Positions 35,474 through 42,942 of a stretch of 50,239 bases of DNA are shown piece by piece (within the stretch, counting starts at the first letter, position 1; every line of letters begins with the position of its first letter). Source of the stretch: an uncultured Burkholderiales bacterium. Its GTDB lineage: Bacteria > Pseudomonadota > Gammaproteobacteria > Burkholderiales > Burkholderiaceae_C. The notes below the pieces were generated by a model that did not search any database, had not been told where the DNA came from, and saw only the letters and a program-made list of their open reading frames with translations. A program made the translations under genes and the position numbers. The stretch is taken from contig CAILCI010000032.1 in assembly GCA_903832625.1 (NCBI GenBank), forward strand, positions 1 to 50,239, in the 5' to 3' direction.

Positions 35474-36616
35474 TTACTTTTGAATCGTCTCAAAAAACGC
35501 CACGATGTTGAGGATATCCTGATCTTTGATGACACCCTTCCAAGTCGGCATGCCCAAATCGGGGCGTCCATTGCGGATGGTGGTCAACGCCGTTTCTTTC
35601 CAATTCTCTTTGTAACGTGTTTTGAGTTTGCGAATGTCGCGCTCACTCACCGGGCTCGCGCCATTGGTGCCGTGGCAGTGCGAGCAGGTGTTGTTGAAAA
35701 ACATTTTGCCTGCTGCGGCGTCAGGCACATCGGCCTGCGCCAACACCCATTCGGTGTCTTTGTTGGTTGCGGCCACTTTGGTGAAACCAGATTTTTGTGA
35801 CGCGGCGTGCGCAGTGTGCACGGGCGTAGCAGTTTTCTTAAAAGCCAACTCAATCGGCGCACTGGTGGGGAAGCCGTATTTTTGAGTCAGAGCTTGAATG
35901 TCGGAGCCGGATTCTTGCAAGGCTTTTTCAATGCGCGCTTGCAGCTCGGGTTTTGATTTGGGAACAGCCACCGCAACCGCACCGCCTAGGCCTTCGCCTT
36001 TGACGGGTATGACTTGCCAGCGTGATTGCTCGTCTTTCATGTTTTCATAACCAGCAGAAGGACCCCACAGCAGAGCCACATCTACCTCGCCCTTGTTCAA
36101 AGCTGCAAACACAGCTTCTTGAGCGATAAAACTTGTCGTGGTGAAACCCTCACGAGAAGCCAACAAAATGTGTGGCGGCGAGCTATGCAGCACCGCCACA
36201 CGTTTGTTTTTCAGATCTTCCAAGCTTTTGAATGTTTGACCTTTGGCCGCCACGATGGCGTAGCTGACATTCAAAAAGCCTGGCGTCTTGTTGACACCAC
36301 GCACGCGGTAGTCAGCATCTGCGGGCAACGAGAAGTATGCGTCGCAGCTGTCTTGCATGATGGTGTTGCGCAGTGCTTTGCGTTGGTTGTAAGACAACCA
36401 CCAAACGTATTCGACGGTAGAGCCCATGCGACTCGCTACTTTTTCTGCCAGCTCGACATAGACACCTTTTTCGGCGCCGTCCATCTTGCTAAATGGCAGA
36501 TTGTCAGGATCAGTACAAACTCGCAAGGTGTCTGCACTGGCTTGTTGCGCCATCATGGCGCCAGCCACCAGCGCCACAGCGCCGAGAGTTTGTTTTACTT
36601 TTCCAAGAGTCAACAT
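35474..36616 (-). CDS. XoxJ-like periplasmic binding domain fused to cytochrome c
   Basis: A 380-residue exported fusion. After a signal peptide (cleavage near ASA/DT, residue 28), residues 30-255 form a family-3 solute-binding domain (LRVCTDPDNLPFSKMDG, YVWWLSYNQRKALRNT) of the kind called XoxJ or MxaJ beside methanol dehydrogenases. A Thr/Ala-rich linker (260-290) leads to a class I cytochrome c domain (295-380) with haem motif CSHCH at 311-315 and a likely axial Met in GMPTW (M356). In other xox loci these are separate proteins: XoxJ (thought to help enzyme maturation) and XoxG (the electron acceptor). Here one chain could do both. The start has AAGGA upstream. Confidence 0.85.
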   Translation of the reverse strand: MLTLGKVKQTLGAVALVAGAMMAQQASADTLRVCTDPDNLPFSKMDGAEKGVYVELAEKVASRMGSTVEYVWWLSYNQRKALRNTIMQDSCDAYFSLPADADYRVRGVNKTPGFLNVSYAIVAAKGQTFKSLEDLKNKRVAVLHSSPPHILLASREGFTTTSFIAQEAVFAALNKGEVDVALLWGPSAGYENMKDEQSRWQVIPVKGEGLGGAVAVAVPKSKPELQARIEKALQESGSDIQALTQKYGFPTSAPIELAFKKTATPVHTAHAASQKSGFTKVAATNKDTEWVLAQADVPDAAAGKMFFNNTCSHCHGTNGASPVSERDIRKLKTRYKENWKETALTTIRNGRPDLGMPTWKGVIKDQDILNIVAFFETIQK

Positions 36617-36639
36617 GAGCTTTCCTTAACGAACAACGA

Positions 36640-38319
36640 TCAGTTCAAAGTGAACACAAACATGGTGCCGCCTTCAGGGCTGGCAGCCACAACTTTCTCA
36701 CCCAAAGCGCCCAAGAAGGCTGGGATCGATTGGGTACGACCTGTCACCACAGCCACGTATTGTTTGCCGTCGAGCATGTAGGTCATAGGAGGTGCAGAGA
36801 TACCTGAGCCAGCATTGAACTGCCACAAGACCTTGCCTGTTTTTTCGTCAACAGCTTTGAACCAGCCTTTGACGTCACCGTGGAACAACACGCCACCAGC
36901 AGTCGAAGTCACGCCACCTGTGTAAGGCAGTGGGTCTTTGTTGAACCAAACTTCTTTTTGCTTGACGGGATCCCAAGCTTTGACGCCACCCAAGTGACCG
37001 CCAGGACCGGCTTTGCCCAAGTCAAAGTTCACGCCCAAGTAGAACTGGCCGCGCTTGTACTCTTCTTGCACGCCTTCCATGTCCATACACAGGTTGAGTG
37101 TTGGGATGTAGACCAAACCGTTTTTGGGGTCATAGCTCATAGGCATCCAGTTTTTGCCGCCCAACAAGTTGGGGCAAACATCTTTGGCCATGCGTTTGAG
37201 GCCAGGACGTTTGGCGTTGCCTGCAGCTTCAATAGGCATGCCTGTTTTCATGTCAATGCCAGTGGCCCAGTTCACGCCATCGACGTACTGTTTGGCAGAC
37301 ATGAGTTTGCCTGTTGAGCGGTCAATCACATAGAAGAAGCCGTTGCGGTTGGCTTGCATGATGACGGGCACTTTTTTGCCGTCAAAAGGCAGGTCAGCAA
37401 ACACCAATTCGTTCACGCCGTCATAGTCCCAAGCGTCATGCGGTGTGAACTGGTAGTGCCACACGATGTTGCCAGTTTCTGGGTTCAAAGCGACCACAGA
37501 GGCTGAGTACAGGTTGGAGAATTTGCCGATGTCCGAGCTGTCGTTGCCGCGAACTGCTGCAGTCCAAGGCGAAGGGTTGCTGGTGCCGTAGTAGACCAAG
37601 TTCAACTTAGGATCGTAAGAGCCCACGTTCCATGCCACAGCGCCGCCGTATTTGGCAGAGTCGCCTTTCCAGGTGTCGCCATTTTTCTCACCGGGCAGAG
37701 GCACGGTGTAGCTGCGCCACACTTCTTTGCCCGTGGCTTGGTCCAAAGCGACCAAGGCACCGCGAGCACCGTATTCACCACCGCCGTAGCCAGTGATGAT
37801 CAGGTTTTTAACCACAGTTGGGGGAGAAGTGATGACAGAGCCTTGTGTGTAGTCCACCACTTTGGTGTCCCACATTTCTTTGCCTGTTTTCAAGTCCAAA
37901 GCAACGACGTGCGCATCCAAGCGACCGACGAAGACTTTGCCGTCATTGACAGCCACGCCACGGTTGTTGACGTCGCAGCAAGCGTATTGGTCAATGCCTT
38001 TTGGAATGTCGGGTGAATATTGCCAACGAATGTCACCTGTTTTTGCGTTGACCGCAAACACGTTTTTGGGACCAAAAGAAGAGGTCACGATCAAGGTGTC
38101 GCCCACCAAAATGGGGGTCGATTCTTGCGAACGGTTGGAGCCCAATTGCAGCGCCCAAGCCACTTTGAGTTTGTTGACGTTACCGGTGTTGATTTGGGTG
38201 GCTTGGCTAAAGCGGGTGTTGCCTGTGTCGCCGCCGTAAACCGGCCAATTTTGGGCTTGTGCAGCGATTGCAACGCTGGCAATCGCGCCCAAGGCCAAGG
38301 CTTTGAGATGTAATTTCAA
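36640..38319 (-). CDS. PQQ-dependent alcohol dehydrogenase, lanthanide (XoxF/ExaF) type
   Basis: A 559-residue periplasmic quinoprotein with an eight-bladed propeller. A signal peptide ends near AIAAQAQ (residue 23). The vicinal disulfide pair is C114-C115. Predicted metal ligands are E182 (GGGEYGARG), N248 (GTSNPSPW) and the catalytic D298 followed by D300 in WDYDG. The extra Asp two residues after the catalytic Asp marks lanthanide-dependent XoxF/ExaF/PedH enzymes; calcium MxaF has Ala there. No cytochrome domain is fused. It should oxidise small alcohols to aldehydes and pass electrons to the adjacent cytochrome c. I chose TTG at 38319, with AGGAG seven bases upstream. The longer frame to 38349 begins before that site. 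Confidence 0.92.
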   Translation of the reverse strand: MKLHLKALALGAIASVAIAAQAQNWPVYGGDTGNTRFSQATQINTGNVNKLKVAWALQLGSNRSQESTPILVGDTLIVTSSFGPKNVFAVNAKTGDIRWQYSPDIPKGIDQYACCDVNNRGVAVNDGKVFVGRLDAHVVALDLKTGKEMWDTKVVDYTQGSVITSPPTVVKNLIITGYGGGEYGARGALVALDQATGKEVWRSYTVPLPGEKNGDTWKGDSAKYGGAVAWNVGSYDPKLNLVYYGTSNPSPWTAAVRGNDSSDIGKFSNLYSASVVALNPETGNIVWHYQFTPHDAWDYDGVNELVFADLPFDGKKVPVIMQANRNGFFYVIDRSTGKLMSAKQYVDGVNWATGIDMKTGMPIEAAGNAKRPGLKRMAKDVCPNLLGGKNWMPMSYDPKNGLVYIPTLNLCMDMEGVQEEYKRGQFYLGVNFDLGKAGPGGHLGGVKAWDPVKQKEVWFNKDPLPYTGGVTSTAGGVLFHGDVKGWFKAVDEKTGKVLWQFNAGSGISAPPMTYMLDGKQYVAVVTGRTQSIPAFLGALGEKVVAASPEGGTMFVFTLN

Positions 38320-38391
38320 GGTGAGTCTCCTCGTTTCTAGGTTGAACAAACTAACGAGGTGAATTATTTAAAGCAGGAAAAATTTCAACGC

Positions 38392-38456
38392 CTAGCAATA
38401 ACCCTAAAAATGAAACCATCGCAATTTGTTTTTCTCAAAACAAAACACACTTGAGA
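38392..38456 (-). promoter_or_regulatory. Composite regulatory region of the PQQ dehydrogenase operon
   Basis: In plus orientation the elements are CTAG (38392-38395), TAACCCTAA (38399-38407), CGCAATT (about 38420-38426), TTTGTTTTTCTCAA (ending 38438) and TTGAGA (38451-38456). TCTCAA and TTGAGA form an inverted repeat with a 12-base spacer. The same elements in the same order and orientation relative to the downstream operon occur at 41121-41175. They lie 73 to 137 bases upstream of the dehydrogenase start. The rest of the 147-base gap is AT-rich, with a TAAATA stretch as a possible -10. Confidence 0.6.
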
Positions 38457-38466
38457 CGATGCGCCG

Positions 38467-39204
38467 TCAGAATGACGCAAGAAAATCAAATTGTCTATGA
38501 CGAACCAACTCCATGCTGAGTTTGCCACCGACAACGAATTTGCTAGGCGAAGATTCTTCTCTTTCGAGTTTGACTAAGCCCACATGAGGGCAATACCACT
38601 CACGCGTGATCATGGGCACGTCGCGCCACGCGACCAAGGCATCGATGTACATCTTGATGTTGGCCGTGCCTTGCACCAGCAGGCAATGCTCGAAATTCTC
38701 GGCGGGCGTTTGCACGGTTTGCTCGACCGCTTCGATGCGATAAGTCATGCTCAAAGATTTGTATTTCTCCATATTGCGCAACTCCGGCGGAAACTCATTG
38801 CGGCGGTAAAAAATATACGGCGTGGTGTCGCTCTGCCATTGCGTGCCCACTGCATAAGGTTGTTTGAGCACAAAGCGTGGCTCTTTGTCGATTTGGGCTT
38901 GCACATCCATCGGCGACTGGCTCGCGACGCGATACACGCCAGTCTCATCGGCTTTGAGCCAATATTCAATGCCTGATTCCGAGCGTCTGTGCCAAGCGGC
39001 TTGACCCGTGCTCTCGTCGGAGCCACTGCTGGTGATGTTGAGCCATTCGGTGCGTGTGAGCGCTTCTGAATCTTCAAAATGCGTGACGATTTTGTAGCGC
39101 CAGCTCTGCCCCATTTGCAGAGGGAAATACACATCGCCTTGCAACTTGCTGCAAGCACTCAAGAGCCAAACGGCGAACAAAATGAGCAGGCCGCGCATGG
39201 TCAT
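38467..39204 (-). CDS. Putative lipoprotein, last gene of the ExbB-like operon
   Basis: A 245-residue protein I do not recognise by name. It has a lipoprotein signal (MTMRGLLILFAVWLLSACSKL, lipobox LSAC, Cys near residue 18), so it is probably anchored in a membrane facing the periplasm. The mature part is a mixed beta-rich domain with FPLQMGQSWRYKI and GLVKLEREE, of the kind seen in DUF3108-like or outer-membrane lipoproteins. The start overlaps the stop of the preceding gene (ATGA). It follows the ExbB-like, ExbD-like and small membrane protein genes, so it is likely part of the same envelope complex. Confidence 0.7.
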   Translation of the reverse strand: MTMRGLLILFAVWLLSACSKLQGDVYFPLQMGQSWRYKIVTHFEDSEALTRTEWLNITSSGSDESTGQAAWHRRSESGIEYWLKADETGVYRVASQSPMDVQAQIDKEPRFVLKQPYAVGTQWQSDTTPYIFYRRNEFPPELRNMEKYKSLSMTYRIEAVEQTVQTPAENFEHCLLVQGTANIKMYIDALVAWRDVPMITREWYCPHVGLVKLEREESSPSKFVVGGKLSMELVRHRQFDFLASF

Positions 39205-39698
39205 TTCTCGGGCAGTTGAGGCACGGGCAAATCGCGGATCGTGACCTCTTGCTCGTCGTTGCCCGGTTGCAGCCAACTCGAGCCCAAACCGTTGCCGTCT
39301 TTGTTTTCGGCCACGCCCATTTGGCTCACGCCGTCTTTGCCTTTGCGAATGCCTTCGTTGACTTGTTCATGCACCCGTTTGCTGTAGGGCAGCTTGTACG
39401 CACGAGGTTGCAACACAGACTTGCCCTCGGTAATGGGGTTGACCCAAATGTAGATGGCGCCCGGATTTTTGCCGCGTGGCTCCTCCACCATCGCCGCGAG
39501 CATCACAAAGCGCTCAGGCAGTGCTTGCAAACTGGGCGTCCCCACCAAACTCATGGCAGTTTGAAAGCCGCCAAAGTACATCGCAAAAATAGCGAGCACG
39601 ATCACGGTTTTGAGCCACTTCGGCCATTGCGTCCAAATCAGCGCCAGCCCCAACAGGGCAAAGGTCACCGCAAAGGTTAAGACAAGAGACAAGCTCAT
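39201..39698 (-). CDS. Small membrane protein of unknown function
   Basis: A 165-residue protein with two predicted membrane segments at about residues 3-21 and 29-52, then a soluble C-terminal half (EEPRGKNPGAIYIWVNPITEG, later charged and Pro-rich). I do not recognise the family. The start directly follows the ExbD-like stop and the end overlaps the lipoprotein gene, so it is co-translated with both. The position between a proton-channel pair and a lipoprotein suggests a structural part of one envelope complex. It lacks TonB features such as a long Pro-Lys repeat. Confidence 0.65.
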   Translation of the reverse strand: MSLSLVLTFAVTFALLGLALIWTQWPKWLKTVIVLAIFAMYFGGFQTAMSLVGTPSLQALPERFVMLAAMVEEPRGKNPGAIYIWVNPITEGKSVLQPRAYKLPYSKRVHEQVNEGIRKGKDGVSQMGVAENKDGNGLGSSWLQPGNDEQEVTIRDLPVPQLPEK

Positions 39699-40328
39699 TT
39701 AAAAAGGCCTCACGATAGAAGTAGGGGTGGTGTTGATGTCACTGACTGCGCCATCCGCATCCAAATGAAAACGCACCAAGGTGACTTCTTGTCCGCGTTT
39801 GCTCATGGTCTGTTGGCCATAGAAAACCACCTCTGCTTTGGGGTTGACTTTGATGACTGAGATGGTCACATCGACCGGCTGGCCGAGTTGGGGCGTGGCA
39901 GTGTCCACGTCTTTGCTCTCGTAGTAGTGCGCGTTGAAAATGTATTCGCCCGGCGTCACACCGCGAATGGTCAACACTTCTTGGTTCAAAGGGTTGATGA
40001 CTGCCTTGCCGTTGACCATGATGGTGTCATTGGAGACGCCTCGGTCGTCGCGGTCCAAGTGCATCAAGCCCGCTTCACGCGAACGAAACCACACAATGTC
40101 ACCACTGGGGCCTTGCGACCACAAATCGATGTCGTTGGGGTTGAAGTCTGGCCAACTCAAGGTCACGATGTATTCGGCTTTGGCTGGCACGTCACCCGCT
40201 TTGAGCGCCTTGGGATTCATCGCGAGCAGCGCAATGATGAAACAAAACACAAACGCAATGAGCATGTTGAACAACATGTCATAAAACGGATCGACCTCGG
40301 CTTCGCGGGCGTTGCGTCTTCTTCTCAT
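39699..40328 (-). CDS. ExbD/TolR-like membrane protein
   Basis: A 209-residue protein with one N-terminal membrane helix (about residues 16-37). The segment EVDPFYDMLFNMLIAFVF matches the ExbD/TolR layout, including an Asp at the start of the helix (FYDML) where ExbD has its proton-carrying Asp. The periplasmic part is longer than in ExbD (about 140 residues in E. coli) and reads like a beta-rich domain with LSWPDFNPNDIDLWSQGPSGDIVWF. It overlaps the ExbB-like gene by 4 bases. The two are presumably a proton-driven stator pair, but the partner that is energised is unknown. Confidence 0.72.
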   Translation of the reverse strand: MRRRRNAREAEVDPFYDMLFNMLIAFVFCFIIALLAMNPKALKAGDVPAKAEYIVTLSWPDFNPNDIDLWSQGPSGDIVWFRSREAGLMHLDRDDRGVSNDTIMVNGKAVINPLNQEVLTIRGVTPGEYIFNAHYYESKDVDTATPQLGQPVDVTISVIKVNPKAEVVFYGQQTMSKRGQEVTLVRFHLDADGAVSDINTTPTSIVRPF

Positions 40329-41014
40329 GACTCTGCGCGCATCATTTGCAAGTGCCAGCCCATGCGTTGAGCTTGGGTGACGATGTCATCGGCAAATCGG
40401 TCCAAGCGCGTGAGTTGCAGCCCCAGCAAAATATTGCCCACCAAGCCCACCATGGTGGTGAGCAGCGCCACGCCCAATCCCATGGTGAGGCTGCGCAACA
40501 GCTCTTGCGACTGCGCAGGATCGAAGTTTTGAATTTGCCCAATTTGCATGGCCAACATAGAAAAACCGATCACCTTGCCCAACAAGCCCAATTTGAGTTG
40601 CACCCCGTTGATCCACCATGCGGTGGCGTGAATGCCGTGGGTTTTTTCCATCAACACATCCAGCGCGGCTGAGCCGTCGTTGCTGTTGAGCATGAGCATT
40701 TGCCAGTACTCCGCCGCCCAAGTGTCGGCCTGCGATGCGCTGGGCCACTGCCCTTTTTGCGCGGCTTCAATGATGGCGCGCTGCGCGGCCAACTCGCGGG
40801 CACGAATGCCGCTCCACAGCGTCGACAACACAAACACAATGATGATGACCGCCGTGATGCCTGTGGGGTCAGAGCTAAAGAGCAAATGCCAAACCCCTTT
40901 GACGCCCAAGAGCCATGCCGAGAAAATAAAAAGTCCGGCCAAGGTCATCCATTCAAACCAAATGGGTTCAACGAGTTTTCTTGGGCTGGGTGTGCGTTCA
41001 GATGATGTGGGCAT
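40325..41014 (-). CDS. MotA/TolQ/ExbB-like proton channel protein
   Basis: A protein of about 229 residues with hydrophobic helices at about residues 22-40, 52-70, and a C-terminal pair (GLLGKVIGFSMLAMQIG and TMGLGVALLTTMVGLVGNILLGLQL). The last helix, with small residues and Thr in GVALLTTMVGLVGN, matches the conserved pore helix of the MotA/TolQ/ExbB family. It is the first gene of a four-gene operon transcribed away from the AcoR-like regulator. I used the ATG at 41014. A GTG at 41059 is in frame but neither has a good ribosome binding site. Confidence 0.75.
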   Translation of the reverse strand: MPTSSERTPSPRKLVEPIWFEWMTLAGLFIFSAWLLGVKGVWHLLFSSDPTGITAVIIIVFVLSTLWSGIRARELAAQRAIIEAAQKGQWPSASQADTWAAEYWQMLMLNSNDGSAALDVLMEKTHGIHATAWWINGVQLKLGLLGKVIGFSMLAMQIGQIQNFDPAQSQELLRSLTMGLGVALLTTMVGLVGNILLGLQLTRLDRFADDIVTQAQRMGWHLQMMRAES

Positions 41015-41120
41015 AGTGGAAGAAGTTAGCAGTAAGCAGCTTTTTAACCTATCCCTCACGAGACATTTACGAAATTAAAGTGCTCGGTTTCATTCTGTAA
41101 ACCGATAGCAACAAACCCGA

Positions 41121-41188
41121 CTAGGACTAACCCTAGAAGTCAACGCAATTGACTTTGTTTTTTCTCAAGTTGAGACATCATGTTGAGA
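41121..41188 (-). promoter_or_regulatory. Composite regulatory region between the ExbB-like operon and the AcoR-like regulator
   Basis: Elements in plus orientation: CTAG (41121-41124), TAACCCTAG (41128-41136), an inverted repeat AAGTCAA (41137-41143) and TTGACTT (41149-41155), TTTGTTTTTTCTCAA, the perfect palindrome TCTCAAGTTGAGA (41163-41175) and another TTGAGA (41183-41188). The order mirrors the region before the PQQ dehydrogenase. The palindromes suit a dimeric Fis-type regulator such as the divergent gene at 41221, which may also control itself. Confidence 0.6.
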
Positions 41189-41220
41189 AGTCGTAAGAAA
41201 ACTCAGAACAATCAGGCTTC

Positions 41221-42321
41221 ATGCAATCCATGACAAATCCACAAAATCGCTTAGATTCCATTGAATTGGCTCGACATCGGGTGCTCGACGAAGGTGTGCA
41301 ACTCGATGCACCGGTGGTAGAAAATTGGATAGAACGCTCATGGCGTCGCTGTTTGGCATTTGGTTTGACGCCGCAGCAAAACGTCAGCTTTGACATGGTG
41401 AGCCAAGCGCATATTCGGCGCGTGCAAGAAGAAAACCGCCCCCTCATCCAAGCCGCCTCTGGCGAGTTAGATCGTTTGAGCCGAGCCATTGCAGGCACAC
41501 GTTATTTCGCCCTGCTCACCGATGCGCAAGGCATCGTGATTGACACGCGTGGCGAAGTGGACAAACAAAACAAACACGCCAGCTCCATCGCTCGCGTGGG
41601 TGTTGATTTGTCGGAACGCAATGTTGGCACCACATCCATCAGCGCGGCGCTGACGGAGTTGCGCCCCGTTTGGTTGCATCGCGGCGAACACTTTTTCAAA
41701 TCCACCAGCGTGTTTAGCTGCGCGGGTGCGCCCTTGTTTGGGCCTTCTGGCCAATGTGTGGGCATGTTGGATTTGACAGGCGTGAACACGCCGGAGCGAC
41801 CTGAGCTCAAAATGCTGGCCGCACAATCGGCGCGCAGCATTGAAAACATGCTCATGCGCAACCAGCCAGCGGCGCTGCAGCTCTACATCAACTGGCCTGG
41901 GCGTTTGCGCGGGGACGATTCTGATGGCTTGATCAGCATCGACGAGGAAGGCCAAATCATTGGCGCCAACATCCATGCGCGCCAAATGATCGCCATCGAC
42001 CACCTCACGCCCCACGCCAGCGACGTGTTTGCCCTGCCTTGGCAATCTTTGTTCGATTTGTCTTACAAAAATGAGCCATTCGAAGCGCCGCTGTGGTCTG
42101 GTTTACGCATTCAAGTGCAGCCGGTACACGAGGTCAATTCTGCGGTTTGCCTGAGCAACAGCGCCCCAGGTGCGCTCAAAGATGTGGAATCCGACCTGAT
42201 TCGCCGCGTCATGCAACAAGCGCGGGGCAATGTGGCCGAAGCCGCCAAACGCCTTGGCATCAGCCGCGCCACCCTTTACAGAAAAATAGCGCCCCCTAAA
42301 AAACCCTCGGTAAATGCTTAG
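41221..42321 (+). CDS. AcoR-like GAF regulator lacking the sigma-54 AAA+ domain
   Basis: A 366-residue regulator. The N-terminal part (about residues 20-220) matches the GAF-containing sensory region of AcoR-type activators (IERSWRRCLAFGL, DARGEVDKQN-like segment, GVDLSERNVGTTSIS, VFSCAGAPLFGPSGQCVGMLDLTG). A PAS-like stretch follows, then a Fis-type helix-turn-helix at about 318-358 (ARGNVAEAAKRLGISRATLYRKI). The central AAA+ domain with GAFTGA that contacts sigma-54 is absent. It therefore cannot work as a standard enhancer-binding protein and may act with sigma-70 or as a repressor. It is divergent from the ExbB-like operon and near the dehydrogenase operon. Confidence 0.85.
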   Translation: MQSMTNPQNRLDSIELARHRVLDEGVQLDAPVVENWIERSWRRCLAFGLTPQQNVSFDMVSQAHIRRVQEENRPLIQAASGELDRLSRAIAGTRYFALLTDAQGIVIDTRGEVDKQNKHASSIARVGVDLSERNVGTTSISAALTELRPVWLHRGEHFFKSTSVFSCAGAPLFGPSGQCVGMLDLTGVNTPERPELKMLAAQSARSIENMLMRNQPAALQLYINWPGRLRGDDSDGLISIDEEGQIIGANIHARQMIAIDHLTPHASDVFALPWQSLFDLSYKNEPFEAPLWSGLRIQVQPVHEVNSAVCLSNSAPGALKDVESDLIRRVMQQARGNVAEAAKRLGISRATLYRKIAPPKKPSVNA

Positions 42322-42379
42322 TGATTCCTCCCATCTAATTGGTACGATAGAGTGTTTCTAAAAAATATGGAGACACGCA

Positions 42380-42919
42380 GTGTCAAAGCTTTTAAAACTC
42401 GCTCTTGGCGTCGACAAAATCAGTGAACAATTGGGCCGCGTGGCCGCTTTCACGGTCTTGGCCGCCGCCCTTATTTCCGCAGGCAACGCCTTTATCCGCT
42501 ACGGATTTGACATCAGCTCCAACGGCTGGCTCGAAATTCAGTGGTATTTGTTTGCCGCCACCGTCATGTTGGGCGCACCTTTGGTGCTCAAACTCAATGA
42601 ACATGTGCGGGTGGACATCATTTACGGCAAACTCAAAGGCAATATTCCGGTCTACATCGATTTGATGGGCTTGATTTTGTTTTTGCTGCCCGTCATGGGT
42701 TTGCTGGCTTGGCTGAGTTTTCCGCTGTTTCTCAAGTTCTACCTGACCAATGAAATGTCCAGCAACGCAGGCGGTTTGATACGCTGGCCCGCCATGCTCA
42801 TGCTGCCGCTGGGCTTTGCTTGGATGTTTATGCAGGGTTTGAGTGAGGTCATCAAACGCCTCGCGTATTTGCAAGGCAAGTATGAGATGAACACCCATTA
42901 CGAAAAACCCGTGCAATAA
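42380..42919 (+). CDS. dctQ: TRAP transporter small permease subunit (DctQ)
   Basis: A 179-residue protein with four membrane helices typical of DctQ, including LNEHVRVDIIYGKL between helices two and three and a WPAMLMLPLGFAWM segment. It pairs with the large DctM subunit for sodium-driven uptake of organic acids. The start is GTG at 42380 with GGAGA six bases upstream. The DctM gene begins 23 bases downstream. The upstream gap to the AcoR-like gene is 58 bases, and no terminator is seen there. Confidence 0.93.
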   Translation: MSKLLKLALGVDKISEQLGRVAAFTVLAAALISAGNAFIRYGFDISSNGWLEIQWYLFAATVMLGAPLVLKLNEHVRVDIIYGKLKGNIPVYIDLMGLILFLLPVMGLLAWLSFPLFLKFYLTNEMSSNAGGLIRWPAMLMLPLGFAWMFMQGLSEVIKRLAYLQGKYEMNTHYEKPVQ

Positions 42920-42942
42920 AAAGAACAGAAAGACACACGATC

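Noticed and set aside
38467-41014. Zorya-type anti-phage system (ZorA/ZorB)
   Set aside because: ZorB has a peptidoglycan-binding OmpA-like domain and Zorya needs nuclease or helicase partners. None is present, and the promoter links this operon to the PQQ dehydrogenase.
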